Assembly: GCA_036745245.1 (NCBI GenBank)
Contig: DAIOGN010000034.1
Location: 1 to 25,529 of the forward strand
Direction: 5' to 3'
DNA from: DAIOGN01 sp036745245
GTDB lineage: Bacteria; Zixibacteria; MSB-5A5; JAUVRN01
DNA: 25,529 bases
Program-made: the position numbers and the translations under genes
The notes under the pieces: model-generated
Database searches by the model: none
What the model was told of the DNA's origin: nothing
The model's input: only the letters and a program-made list of their open reading frames with translations
Part shown: positions 14,535 through 21,956 of the stretch, in pieces
How the letters are laid out: each line of letters begins with the position of its first letter
How positions within the stretch are numbered: the first letter of the stretch is position 1

Positions 14535-15431
14535 GTGAACTGGAATCTGACAGAACGAAGAGACCATCTGCGGCGGGTGCTGGAAAGCAAGCACGGCACC
14601 TTGAAGCTGGACGGCGCCATGGGCACGGAGCTGTGGCGTCGAGGTGTGCCCACGCCGCTGCCTCTCTGGTCGGCCGCGGCCAACGTGAAACACCCGGACG
14701 TGGTTGAGCAGATTCATCGCGACTACGTGCGCGCGGGCTGTGAACTCATCACCACCAACACCTTTCGCACATCGCTGTACACCATGGAGCGCGCCGGGCT
14801 GACTGAGGCCTGGCAGGCCTGGAATCGACAGGCCGTCCGGCTGGCGCGGCGTGCGGCAGGCCACGACGCCTGGGTGCTGGGATCCGTGTCCACGCTGGAA
14901 GATTGCTACAGGCCCGACCTGGTGCCCGACGCGTTCACGGTTCGAAGCTATCATCGCGCGCAGATCGACTTGCTTGTGGAGCTGGGTGTGGATGGGCTGC
15001 TTCTGGAAACGTTCAACTCTCTTCGCGAACTGGACGCGGCTTACAAAGAGGCCCGTCGGCATTTGCTCCCGGTGCTGGCCTCGGTGGTGTTGCGGGACGA
15101 GTCGCATCTCTACGACGGCATGGACGTGTCGCACCTGGCGGACTGGGCGCGCCGGGCACGGCCGGACGTGCTCTGTGTGAATTGCGCGCCGCCGTCCATC
15201 CTGGATGTGGCCCTCCTGCGCCTCCGCCGGCAGCTGGACCTCCCGCTGGGGGCGTACGCCAATGTGGGGCGACCCGGTGGCGAAATGGGCTTCGAATTCA
15301 CGCACGCGTGCACGCCGGTGGAGTACGGCGTGTGGCTTGCGCGCTGGGCGCGCCTGGGGGTGAAGATTGTGGGCGGTTGCTGCGGAACGACGCCGGCTTA
15401 TGTTGCCAGCGTACGCGCGGGAAGCGCCTGA
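14535..15431 (+). CDS. Homocysteine S-methyltransferase family protein
   Basis: A 298-residue TIM-barrel methyltransferase. LDGAMGTELWRRG (25-37), ELITTNTF (70-77) and the three zinc cysteines, Cys217 in CVNCAPP and Cys282-Cys283 in GGCCGTTP, are all present. The zinc activates homocysteine (or another thiol). Its stand-alone size fits MmuM/BHMT-type enzymes using S-methylmethionine or betaine; it lacks the folate, cobalamin and activation domains of MetH. It follows the propeller gene by 19 bases with no terminator, so it is probably in the riboswitch transcript. The start is GTG 14535 with a poor ribosome site. Its last 34 bases overlap the convergent OsmC-like gene. Confidence 0.88.
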   Translation: MNWNLTERRDHLRRVLESKHGTLKLDGAMGTELWRRGVPTPLPLWSAAANVKHPDVVEQIHRDYVRAGCELITTNTFRTSLYTMERAGLTEAWQAWNRQAVRLARRAAGHDAWVLGSVSTLEDCYRPDLVPDAFTVRSYHRAQIDLLVELGVDGLLLETFNSLRELDAAYKEARRHLLPVLASVVLRDESHLYDGMDVSHLADWARRARPDVLCVNCAPPSILDVALLRLRRQLDLPLGAYANVGRPGGEMGFEFTHACTPVEYGVWLARWARLGVKIVGGCCGTTPAYVASVRAGSA

Positions 15432-15835
15432 CGAATGTGGTGTTCCACCACGATGTCGTCACGCAGGGACGCCGACACGGAGCAGTACTTCTGCTCGGAC
15501 GTCTCGATGGCCTGCTTCAGCTTCACCGGGTCGAGGTTCGCACCCCGGTAGGTCCAGGTGAGTTTGAATTTCTTGAACGCCTTCGGCGGCGCCTCATCGT
15601 GTTCGAAATCAACGTCCACCGACAAGTCGAACGGTCCCTGGCGCATCTTTTCGAGTATGCCCACGGCCGTGACGGCGATGCAGCCCGCCAGGCAGAAGGG
15701 GAGAAGCTCCGACGGCTTGAGCCCGTCCCACTGGCCGCCGAATTCCGGCGCGATGTCCATGGTGAATGTTTTATGTCGCTCATCCGTGCCGGTGAACTGG
15801 CGCGGACCGGTTTTTTCAAGCGTGACCCGATTCAT
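15398..15835 (-). CDS. OsmC/Ohr-like protein
   Basis: A 145-residue thiol protein of the OsmC superfamily. The helix SELLPFCLAGCIAVTAVGIL contains Cys48 and Cys52, and KYCSVSASL contains Cys118; Cys48 with Cys118 match the usual peroxidatic and resolving pair. The N-terminal half is the expected beta sheet (FTMDIAPEFGGQWDGLKPSE). OsmC proteins reduce organic hydroperoxides or act as uncharacterised thiol proteins; the YhfA-like branch shares the YCSVxxS motif. The frame is open to a TTG at 15883, but ATG 15835 has a run of five G (coding strand) 8 bases upstream and matches the family start. The 3' end overlaps the methyltransferase gene by 34 bases. Confidence 0.85.
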   Translation of the reverse strand: MNRVTLEKTGPRQFTGTDERHKTFTMDIAPEFGGQWDGLKPSELLPFCLAGCIAVTAVGILEKMRQGPFDLSVDVDFEHDEAPPKAFKKFKLTWTYRGANLDPVKLKQAIETSEQKYCSVSASLRDDIVVEHHIRQALPARTLAT

Positions 15836-15895
15836 TCTGGTAGCCCCCAGGATTGAAGTGTACAGGTTGGCGCCGACCTGCAAGCGGCGCTTCAG

Positions 15896-16123
15896 CTAGT
15901 CATCGAACCCACCACAGCCTCCTCCGCCGGGGTGGCAGCCACACGCACCTCCGCCGGACATCCCGGCATCGCTTCCGGAGCCCGTCGCCAGTGCGGCGAA
16001 TGCAGACAGGAGTTTCGTAGCGGGTGCGCCGCATTTTGTGCAGGACACGGAGTCTTCCGCCCGCGTCACTAGTTCTTCAAATTGGTGAGCGCAGGCTTTG
16101 CAACGGTAGTCGAAGATCGGCAC
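15896..16123 (-). CDS. FmdB family zinc-ribbon regulatory-like protein
   Basis: A 75-residue protein with the FmdB zinc ribbon: MPIFDYRCKACAHQFEELV, with Cys8/Cys11 and Cys28/Cys31 as two CxxC knuckles, followed by a flexible Gly/Cys-rich tail (CGCHPGGGGCGG). FmdB was named for a putative regulator of formamidase in Methylophilus; most members are uncharacterised small zinc proteins. The start is GTG at 16123 with AAGGAG about 11 bases upstream. A TATATT (16149-16154, minus strand) could serve as its own -10. It lies 60 bases from the OsmC-like gene and 62 from the upstream membrane-protein gene, all on the same strand. Confidence 0.87.
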   Translation of the reverse strand: MPIFDYRCKACAHQFEELVTRAEDSVSCTKCGAPATKLLSAFAALATGSGSDAGMSGGGACGCHPGGGGCGGFDD

Positions 16124-16148
16124 GTTTGATGTCTCTCCTTACAATCCC

Positions 16149-16154
16149 AATATA
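16149..16154 (-). promoter_or_regulatory. Possible -10 element of the FmdB gene
   Basis: On the minus strand TATATT occurs 25 bases before the GTG start, which would give a leader of about 20 bases containing the AAGGAG site. No convincing -35 lies at 16-18 bases, so this is weak. Confidence 0.25.
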
Positions 16155-16185
16155 GGGGTTCCGGGTCGCGACGGCTGCGTCCAAA

Positions 16186-16866
16186 TCAGGCGGTGCGCGG
16201 CACCGAGCGATAGATCAGATAGGCGGCGCCTACGGTGAGGAGCAGGAAGATCACCGCCTCTGAGCCCTGAATCAACAGCTCGCGTCGGCAGTCGCTCTCC
16301 ACCAAGTCGAGCTGCGCCACCGTGGGCCGCACCGGGAGCGGATCGAGAGGATACGGCAATGTGCCGGGGAAAGGTGCCTCGCCCCGGAACTCGAACCCGG
16401 GATCGATCGACTCCACGACTCTCGACACGGCCGTGGGGTCGAGCGTTACCCAGAGCGTGTCGTGCTGGCCACGGAAGATCCAGGTCCAGTTGTCCATGTC
16501 GTACTGGCCGAAAGGCGATTGAACGCGCCGTGTCACAGTGGGAAAGCGATTGTGCGACAGCACGAGCGGGTGATCCATGAGCTGCCTGGGGATTGCGCCC
16601 TTCCAGGTGGAGTCCTTCGCCATGTTGTCGAAATCTTCCCACAGGGCCGACACCTGGTCGTTGAGTTGAAGGGCGATCTGTGTGCTGCGGAGATCCAGCT
16701 GTGCTCTCCTCAGCTCGGCCAGCTGGTCGGTCTGCCGCACCTGTTGCGTCATCCACCACGACACCTGGGCCACGCACACCACCGCCACGGCCAGGAACAG
16801 CCTGAAGGCGCGTCGTGCGCGTCCCGTTCCCCCCGCGGCAATTCCTCCAGCCGACGTTTCGCTCAT
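16186..16866 (-). CDS. Two-helix membrane protein resembling a histidine-kinase sensor half
   Basis: A 226-residue protein with one transmembrane helix near the N terminus (AFRLFLAVAVVCVAQVSWW, about 20-38), a long extracytoplasmic domain starting with a helical stretch (RQTDQLAELRRAQLDLRSTQIALQ), and a second helix at the C terminus (AVIFLLLTVGAAYLIYRSV). The protein ends five residues after that helix. This is the layout of a sensor kinase input module, but the HAMP and kinase parts are missing; only 62 bases follow before the FmdB gene and none of its frames shows an H-box. It could be a free-standing sensor or binding protein, or a truncated kinase. GGAG precedes ATG 16866 by about 7 bases. 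A promoter lies at 16897-16925. I recognise no named family. Confidence 0.65.
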   Translation of the reverse strand: MSETSAGGIAAGGTGRARRAFRLFLAVAVVCVAQVSWWMTQQVRQTDQLAELRRAQLDLRSTQIALQLNDQVSALWEDFDNMAKDSTWKGAIPRQLMDHPLVLSHNRFPTVTRRVQSPFGQYDMDNWTWIFRGQHDTLWVTLDPTAVSRVVESIDPGFEFRGEAPFPGTLPYPLDPLPVRPTVAQLDLVESDCRRELLIQGSEAVIFLLLTVGAAYLIYRSVPRTA

Positions 16867-16896
16867 CGTTGCTCCATTCCCTTCGTTTCGGGGCGC

Positions 16897-16925
16897 AATA
16901 TGCGGCAGCGGGTCCGGAGCGTCAA
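16897..16925 (-). promoter_or_regulatory. Sigma70-type promoter of the minus-strand operon
   Basis: On the minus strand TTGACG (16920-16925) and CATATT (16897-16902) are separated by exactly 17 bases. Initiation near 16890 gives a leader of about 24 bases before ATG 16866, containing the GGAG ribosome site. This is the best promoter match in the window. Confidence 0.6.
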
Positions 16926-16959
16926 GGAGACCCCGCTTTCGGCGGCCCCTCCCGTTGCG

Positions 16960-16972
16960 TATAATGACAAGG
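16960..16972 (+). promoter_or_regulatory. Consensus -10 placing the start site on the GTG codon (putative leaderless transcript)
   Basis: A perfect TATAAT (16960-16965) ends six bases before the GTG at 16972, which is where transcription would begin. No Shine-Dalgarno sequence is present between them. The -35 position (about 16937-16942, TTTCGG) is poor. This suggests leaderless translation of the rhodanese-MoeB gene. Confidence 0.45.
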
Positions 16973-18096
16973 TGTCTGAACCTGCGGAAATCCCGGTCGA
17001 CGAACTGCGGCGACTGCTTTCGGGGGATGCGCCTCCGCTTCTGATCGACGTGCGGGAGGCGTTCGAGCGCACACGAGCAGCCCTCGAACCGTCCCTGCAC
17101 GTGCCCCTGGGCTCGCTGGCCGTGGACATTGTACGCGTGGCTCCGGATCGCGCCCGCGACGTGGTGGTGTATTGTTCCAGGGGTCAGCGATCCTCGCGCG
17201 CATGCGATGAACTGCGCAGACTGGGGTACACCAGGGTAAAGTCTCTCCAGGGCGGCCTGGAGGCGTGGAACCGTGCCACCGATCCTGCCTTCAGCGACCC
17301 ACACGATCAGGCCTTCCTTCCTCGCTATGCGCGCCAGGTGGCGCTTGCGGAAGTGGGACCGGAAGGACAGCGCAAACTCGCCAATTCTCGCGTGCTCATT
17401 GTAGGAGCCGGTGGGTTGGGGTCGCCTTCGGCCTACTACCTGACGGCGGCGGGCGTGGGAAAGCTGGGCCTGGTGGACTTCGACGTGGTGGACGAATCGA
17501 ACCTGCACCGCCAGATTCTGTACCGTACGTCCGACGTAGGCCTGCCGAAAGTCAAAGTGGCCCAGCGCGAACTCTCGGCACTCAACCCGCATGTGCAGGT
17601 GATTCCCTACCAGGAGCGACTCACGTCGGAAAATGCAGAGCGCATCGTGCGCGAGTACGATCTGGTGCTCGACGGCGCCGACAACTTCGCCGCGCGTTAC
17701 CTCGTGAACGATGCGTGCGTCATGCTGGGAAAACCGAATGTGCACGGCTCCATTCATCAGTTTGAGGGCCAGGTATCCGTCTTCTGCCGGCCTGACGGGC
17801 CCTGCTACCGCTGCCTGTATCCGGAGCCCCCGCCCGCCGGCTGGGTGCCGTCGTGCGCGGAAGCGGGCGTTCTGGGATTTCTTCCCGGGCTCATTGGCAC
17901 GATGCAGGCTGCCGAGGCCGTGAAGCTGATTCTCGGACGGGGAGAGTCGCTCTCCGGCAGACTCCTCCGCCTGGATGCACTGTCCATGACCTTCGAGACC
18001 TTTGAGGTGTTCAGACGCAGCGACTGCGCCTACTGTGGAGAAGGCGCCGCCTTTCCCGGCCTGGTGGACTATGCCGAACACTGCGGACCTTCGTGA
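16972..18096 (+). CDS. moeB: Rhodanese-MoeB/ThiF fusion (sulfur-carrier adenylyltransferase)
   Basis: A 374-residue two-domain protein. Residues about 5-105 are a rhodanese domain with LLIDVREAFE and the active loop CSRGQRS, Cys68. Residues 115-374 are an E1-like adenylyltransferase: RYARQ at 119-123, GAGGLG at 145-150 for ATP, DVVDESNLHRQ at 171-181, and a zinc site with Cys278/Cys281 and Cys352/Cys355. CAEAGVLG carries Cys295, the usual conserved cysteine. Such enzymes adenylate and help thiolate MoaD, ThiS or other carriers; the rhodanese would bring sulfur. In MOCS3-type proteins rhodanese is C-terminal; here it is N-terminal, as also seen in Xanthomonas MoeB. No carrier gene is in view, but ModABC lies downstream, favouring a molybdopterin role. 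An in-frame open stretch extends upstream to 16462 over the divergent gene and is not coding. Confidence 0.9.
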   Translation: MSEPAEIPVDELRRLLSGDAPPLLIDVREAFERTRAALEPSLHVPLGSLAVDIVRVAPDRARDVVVYCSRGQRSSRACDELRRLGYTRVKSLQGGLEAWNRATDPAFSDPHDQAFLPRYARQVALAEVGPEGQRKLANSRVLIVGAGGLGSPSAYYLTAAGVGKLGLVDFDVVDESNLHRQILYRTSDVGLPKVKVAQRELSALNPHVQVIPYQERLTSENAERIVREYDLVLDGADNFAARYLVNDACVMLGKPNVHGSIHQFEGQVSVFCRPDGPCYRCLYPEPPPAGWVPSCAEAGVLGFLPGLIGTMQAAEAVKLILGRGESLSGRLLRLDALSMTFETFEVFRRSDCAYCGEGAAFPGLVDYAEHCGPS

Positions 18097-18157
18097 GGCC
18101 CGGCAAGTGCGCGGGCCCCACTCGCCACGCCCCGCCCGTTGAAGAGGACTTTCTGAG

Positions 18158-19133
18158 ATGACCGAACTGTCCACGCTCAAACTCGAACCGGTACGACCCG
18201 ATCAGCTCGACGGGCTGGCGGAATTGCATGCACGCTCGGCTCGCACACTTGGCGACCCGCTGGAGCTTTCACGTCAGGACCTGGAGACCTTGCTCACGTG
18301 GGAGCGGATCGGTCCCACCGGCGTGCTCGTCGTGCTCGATGACACGCGCATCGTGGGCCTGTTGCGCTACGGACGTTTCCTCGATGCGCGCGAGCCCACC
18401 GTGCTGGCGATTGTCACTGTGGATCCGGAGTTTCGCGACGCCGGCGTGGCCGACTGGGTGTACGAACAGGTGCGGTCCCGCGCACGCGCCGACGGGGCGA
18501 AGCTGCTCGACACCGTGATCGACAGCCGGGATCGCGACGCCCGAGAGTTCGTCTCCAACCGTGGGTTCAAGGAACTGGTGTCCATCTGGACCCTGGAGGC
18601 CGATCCCGATTTCGCACCGGGAGAGATGCCCCGCCCGCCCATGGGGTATCACGTGCGTCCGTACGTGGTGGGCCAGGATGCGCCGCTGGTCGCCGCGCTC
18701 ATCAACAAGGTGTTCGCGCAGCACGCGAGTTTCGCCCAGGTGAGCCCTGCGGAAATGCAGAATCTCGAGAGTCATCCGTCCTTCAGTTCCGGTCTGACCT
18801 TCTTTCTCGAGTCGGACGCGGGCGAGGTGGTGGCGTTTGCCCGTAACACGCTTCGCGGCGACCACCGGGACGCCTGGGTCGACATGCTCGGGGTCGTGCC
18901 CGAGTATCAGGGGCGGGGCCTGGGCCGGTTTCTGCTGTTGCAATGCATGTACGTACTGGCGAAGTCGAAACCGCGCNNNNNNNNNNNNNNNNNNNNNNNN
19001 NNNNNNNNNNNNNNNNNNNNNNATCCGTTTGAACGTGGAAGGCACCAATGAACGGGCGCGTGCGCTGTACGATTCCGAAGGCTTCATGGAGCTGCGCACG
19101 CGGGTTCGCTATCGCAGGTCGCTCGACGATTGA
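18158..19133 (+). CDS. Tandem GNAT acetyltransferase, interrupted by assembly gap
   Basis: The product has two GNAT-like halves. The N-terminal one (about 1-140) contains VTVDPEFRDAGVADWVYEQV, a motif A lacking the full Q/RxxGxG/A. The C-terminal one has MLGVVPEYQGRGLGRFLLLQ, a canonical acetyl-CoA motif, and after the gap LNVEGTNERARALYDSEGF, the normal closing motif. The layout resembles mycothiol-synthase-like double GNATs, with one half probably inactive. The 46 N at 18977-19022 put the two parts out of frame, but the left part ends on a codon boundary and the right part starts on one, so the real missing length is a multiple of three. AAGAGGA precedes ATG 18158. Its stop overlaps the next start by 4 bases. 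Confidence 0.82.
18977..19022. other. Assembly gap (46 N)
   Basis: A run of 46 unknown bases lies within the tandem GNAT gene. Because 46 is not a multiple of three while the flanking codons are in phase at both edges, the stated length is an estimate. Confidence 0.98.
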
Positions 19134-19735
19134 CCGACCCGGATCGCTATGTCATTCCGGCGACGCGGGGAGAGGCCACGATCGTGGAGAAACGTTCGCG
19201 GTTTCTCGCTCTCGCAGCCCCCGTGGCGACGTCGGAGGAGGCTCTGGCCCTGGTCGCTGACCGCCGCAGGGAACACCACGACGCCGCGCATCACGCGTAT
19301 GCGTTCCGCGTGGGCGCAGACGAGAGAAGCTCCGACGACGGTGAACCCTCCGGTTCCGCGGGTCGGCCGATCCTGAGTGCCATCACGGCCGCGGGCGTGG
19401 AGTCGGTGGCGGTGGTGGTGACGCGCTACTTCGGCGGCGTAAAACTCGGACCGGGAGGACTGGCGCGCGCCTTCGGTGAGGCCGCCCGGGACGCTCTGAC
19501 ACAGGCGGGGACCGAGGTTCGGTATCACTGCCGGCTTGTGAACGTGACCTTCGACTTCGATCTGACGTCGCCGGTGCATCACGTGGTGCAGAAGTTCGAA
19601 GCACGCACCGTGAACTCTTCCTATTCGAACCGGGCACACATGACTCTGGAACTGCGACGCTCGAGGCTCTCTTCGTTCATTGAAGCGCTACGGGAAGCGA
19701 CCGCAGGTCGTGTGGAGGTGGCGGATGTCGCCTGA
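19130..19735 (+). CDS. YigZ/IMPACT family protein
   Basis: A 201-residue protein of the IMPACT/YigZ family. The N-terminal domain carries the conserved DDGEPSGSAGRPIL (69-82) and TRYFGGVKLGPGGLARAF (98-115) motifs, followed by a small ferredoxin-like C-terminal domain (VNVTFDFDLTSPVHHVVQKFE). The eukaryotic relative controls Gcn2; the bacterial function is not settled, with suggestions of nucleic-acid or ribosome association. The start is TTG at 19130, overlapping the GNAT stop by 4 bases, and the C terminus overlaps the kinase gene by 11 bases, so it is translated as part of a chain. Confidence 0.9.
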   Translation: MTDPDRYVIPATRGEATIVEKRSRFLALAAPVATSEEALALVADRRREHHDAAHHAYAFRVGADERSSDDGEPSGSAGRPILSAITAAGVESVAVVVTRYFGGVKLGPGGLARAFGEAARDALTQAGTEVRYHCRLVNVTFDFDLTSPVHHVVQKFEARTVNSSYSNRAHMTLELRRSRLSSFIEALREATAGRVEVADVA

Positions 19736-20639
19736 CGCACGCGTGGTGGGCCTGGGCCTGTGCGTGTACGATCTGTCGCTTCTGGTAGATGGAACCCCCG
19801 TGCCCGATACCAAGGTGGATGCGTTGGACGTGTGGCACGGCGGCGGCGGTCCCGTGCCCAATACCCTGGTCACGCTGGCTGGCTGGGGCGTGCCGTGCGC
19901 CTTCGTGGGCACCGTGGGAGACGATCTGTGGGGGCGCGCTCTGCGCGATGCGTTCGTGAAGGCCGGGGTCGACGTGTCGGCCCTGTCGCTTTCTCCAGGT
20001 CGGGCCACGCCGGTGGCTTCGCTTCAGGTGAATGCCTCGACCGGCGAGCGCACCGCCATTCTGGGGGGAGATCCAGCCTTGCCACCTCCACCCATCCCCG
20101 CTGGTTTGATCGAGCGCGCGAGCCTGGTGCACTTCGACGCACGACATCCGGCCAGTTGCCATGAAGCCGTGGGTCGCGCCCGACGCGGCGGCGCGGCGGT
20201 GTCGCTGGACGTGGGGTCTCCGCGCAGGGAAGGTCTCGAGCTCACGGATGAAGTGGATCACCTGGTGGTGGCCGAGCGATTCGCGCACTTCGCATCCGGG
20301 CAAGGGCGCGTGGAAGACATGTTGCGCACACTGTGGCGGCCGGGCCATCAGTCGGTGGTGATCACGCGTGGCGAACAGGGTTCGGTGGGGCGCGATCGCA
20401 CGTGCGAATTCGTGACGTGCGACACATTCGAAACGAATGTAGTCGACACGACCGGCGCCGGCGACGTGTACCATGCGGGGTATCTCCTCGGCGTGCTGGA
20501 GGGCTGGGACCTCGCGCGGCGCATGGAATTCGCTTCGGCGGCCGCGGCGCTTGCCTGCACGCGCCTGGGGGAGCGCGGCTGCCTGCCGTCTCTGCCCGAT
20601 GTGGAGGCGCTTCTGGCGAAGCGCCGGGTGTCGGCGTGA
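19725..20639 (+). CDS. PfkB family carbohydrate kinase
   Basis: A 304-residue ribokinase-like sugar kinase. The Gly-rich substrate region (WHGGGGPVPNTLVTLAGWG, 37-55) and FVGTVGDDLWG (60-70) are the first PfkB signature. DTTGAGDVYHAG (241-252) is the second, with Asp247 as catalytic base and the anion hole at GAGD. The substrate cannot be read; ketohexokinase-like and sulfofructose-kinase-like members share this layout. The frame is open to 19680, but GGAGG at 19714-19718 fits ATG 19725. It overlaps the YigZ gene by 11 bases, and its TGA overlaps the ATG of the PAP2 gene by one base. Confidence 0.9.
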   Translation: MSPDARVVGLGLCVYDLSLLVDGTPVPDTKVDALDVWHGGGGPVPNTLVTLAGWGVPCAFVGTVGDDLWGRALRDAFVKAGVDVSALSLSPGRATPVASLQVNASTGERTAILGGDPALPPPPIPAGLIERASLVHFDARHPASCHEAVGRARRGGAAVSLDVGSPRREGLELTDEVDHLVVAERFAHFASGQGRVEDMLRTLWRPGHQSVVITRGEQGSVGRDRTCEFVTCDTFETNVVDTTGAGDVYHAGYLLGVLEGWDLARRMEFASAAAALACTRLGERGCLPSLPDVEALLAKRRVSA

Positions 20640-21214
20640 TGGATTGGCTTCTTGGCCTGGACACGGCCGTCTTTCATTTCATCAATGTCACGCTGGCTAA
20701 CCCGGTTACGGATGCGGTGATGCCCTTCGTCACCAACGGCGAACACTGGGTGATTGCAGTGATTCTGTCCATTGTGGTGCTGGTGCACTCACGCGGAAAG
20801 GCGAGCTGGCCCGTGCTCCTGGGAGCGGCCCTGGTGTTTGCCGCCTGCGACCAGGCTTCGGCGCACCTGATCAAGCCACTGGTAGAACGCGTGCGACCCT
20901 GCCATGTGGTGCCGGACGTTCATCTTCTGGTGGGCTGCTCCGCATCGCGCAGCTTTCCCTCGGCCCACGCCTCCAACGCCTTCGGCCTCGCCGTGTTTCT
21001 CAGCTGGGCGCTGCCCCGGCTGCGCTGGTGGTGGGTGGGGTTGTGCGCTCTCATGTCGCTCTCGCGCATCTTCGTGGGTGTGCACTATCCCGGCGATGTG
21101 CTGGGCGGTTTCGCGGTGGGCGCCGTGGCCTCGTTGAGCGTGATCTGGGCCATGAGGGCGCTGGGAATGGGTGGGCCGAACGATGTGCATCGCACAGGAC
21201 CAGGAACACCATAG
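20639..21214 (+). CDS. PAP2 family membrane phosphatase
   Basis: A 191-residue polytopic membrane protein with all three phosphatidic-acid-phosphatase motifs: K-x6-RP at Lys79-Pro87 (KPLVERVRP), PSAH at 107-110 (His110), and SR-x5-H-x3-D at Ser142-Asp153 (SRIFVGVHYPGD, nucleophile His149). Such enzymes dephosphorylate lipid phosphates, including undecaprenyl diphosphate. Five or six hydrophobic segments, beginning at about 36-50 and 57-75, are consistent. The ATG at 20639 overlaps the kinase stop, so translation is coupled. An in-frame open stretch upstream to 20333 is not coding. Confidence 0.9.
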   Translation: MDWLLGLDTAVFHFINVTLANPVTDAVMPFVTNGEHWVIAVILSIVVLVHSRGKASWPVLLGAALVFAACDQASAHLIKPLVERVRPCHVVPDVHLLVGCSASRSFPSAHASNAFGLAVFLSWALPRLRWWWVGLCALMSLSRIFVGVHYPGDVLGGFAVGAVASLSVIWAMRALGMGGPNDVHRTGPGTP

Positions 21215-21242
21215 CCATCCTTCCCCAGCGGAGACGACAAAC

Positions 21243-21956
21243 GTGAAATGCATCTGGACGTGGTGCGGCGTGCTGTGTCTCGCCGCCCTGGCCTGCTCCA
21301 AATCCGAGAAGCCCATGTTCTTTCTGGCCGCGAGCCTGGCGGACGTGGCGACCTCGTGGCAAACGGAATACGGTGGAGGCTTCGACACCCATACGGGCGC
21401 CTCGCTTCTGCTTGCCCAACAGATCCGCGGTGGGGCAGAGGCCGATCTTTTTCTCGCGGCCGGAGCGTCTGCGCTCACACAGCTTCTGGCGGATGGCCGA
21501 CTGGCCCTGGTGGATTCCACGTATCTCCGCAATCGCCTGGTCCTCATCACGGCCGCCGATGTAGAGCCGCCCTCCGATCTGTCGGACCTCCGCGACCCGC
21601 GGTTTGCGCGCATCGCCATCGCCGATCCTGAACTGGCGCCGGCCGGTGGCTACGCGCGTGCGGGCCTGAAGCAGGCGGGGCTGTGGGACGAACTCTCGCC
21701 GCGCTTCATCTACACGGGCGACGTGCGCATGGCGGCGGAAACCATTCGCCTGGCCACCGCGGATGCGGCGTTTGTGTACGCCACCGACGCGGCGAGCCTG
21801 GACATAGCGGCCTGGCCGCTCGACACCACACTGTTTCCCATGGTGGCGTATCCATTGGCTATGCTGGCGCCGCGCGGGCCTGCAAAGGATTCTCTCTGGG
21901 ACTTTCTGCACTCTTCGAAAGCTCGTGAACTGGCAGCGGCGGAAGGATTCCAATAG
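21243..21956 (+). CDS. modA: Molybdate ABC transporter substrate-binding protein
   Basis: A protein of about 237 residues with a lipoprotein signal: MKCIWTWCGVLCLAALAC, with Cys18 as the likely lipidated residue. The mature part starts FFLAASLADVATSW, the usual ModA opening with the oxyanion-binding serine in AASL. GGAEADLFLAAGASALTQL near 68-86 and GGYARAGLKQAGLW near 138 are further family motifs. It captures molybdate or tungstate for the permease. The frame is open to 21171, but the GTG at 21243 with GGAGA upstream starts the signal peptide. It follows the PAP2 stop by 28 bases and overlaps the permease start by one base. Confidence 0.9.
   Translation: MKCIWTWCGVLCLAALACSKSEKPMFFLAASLADVATSWQTEYGGGFDTHTGASLLLAQQIRGGAEADLFLAAGASALTQLLADGRLALVDSTYLRNRLVLITAADVEPPSDLSDLRDPRFARIAIADPELAPAGGYARAGLKQAGLWDELSPRFIYTGDVRMAAETIRLATADAAFVYATDAASLDIAAWPLDTTLFPMVAYPLAMLAPRGPAKDSLWDFLHSSKARELAAAEGFQ

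Noticed and set aside
16186..18180. 664-codon minus-strand frame extending the sensor-like gene far upstream
   Set aside because: The part before 16866 is antisense to the rhodanese-MoeB gene and has no domain; ATG 16866 has a ribosome site and a promoter.
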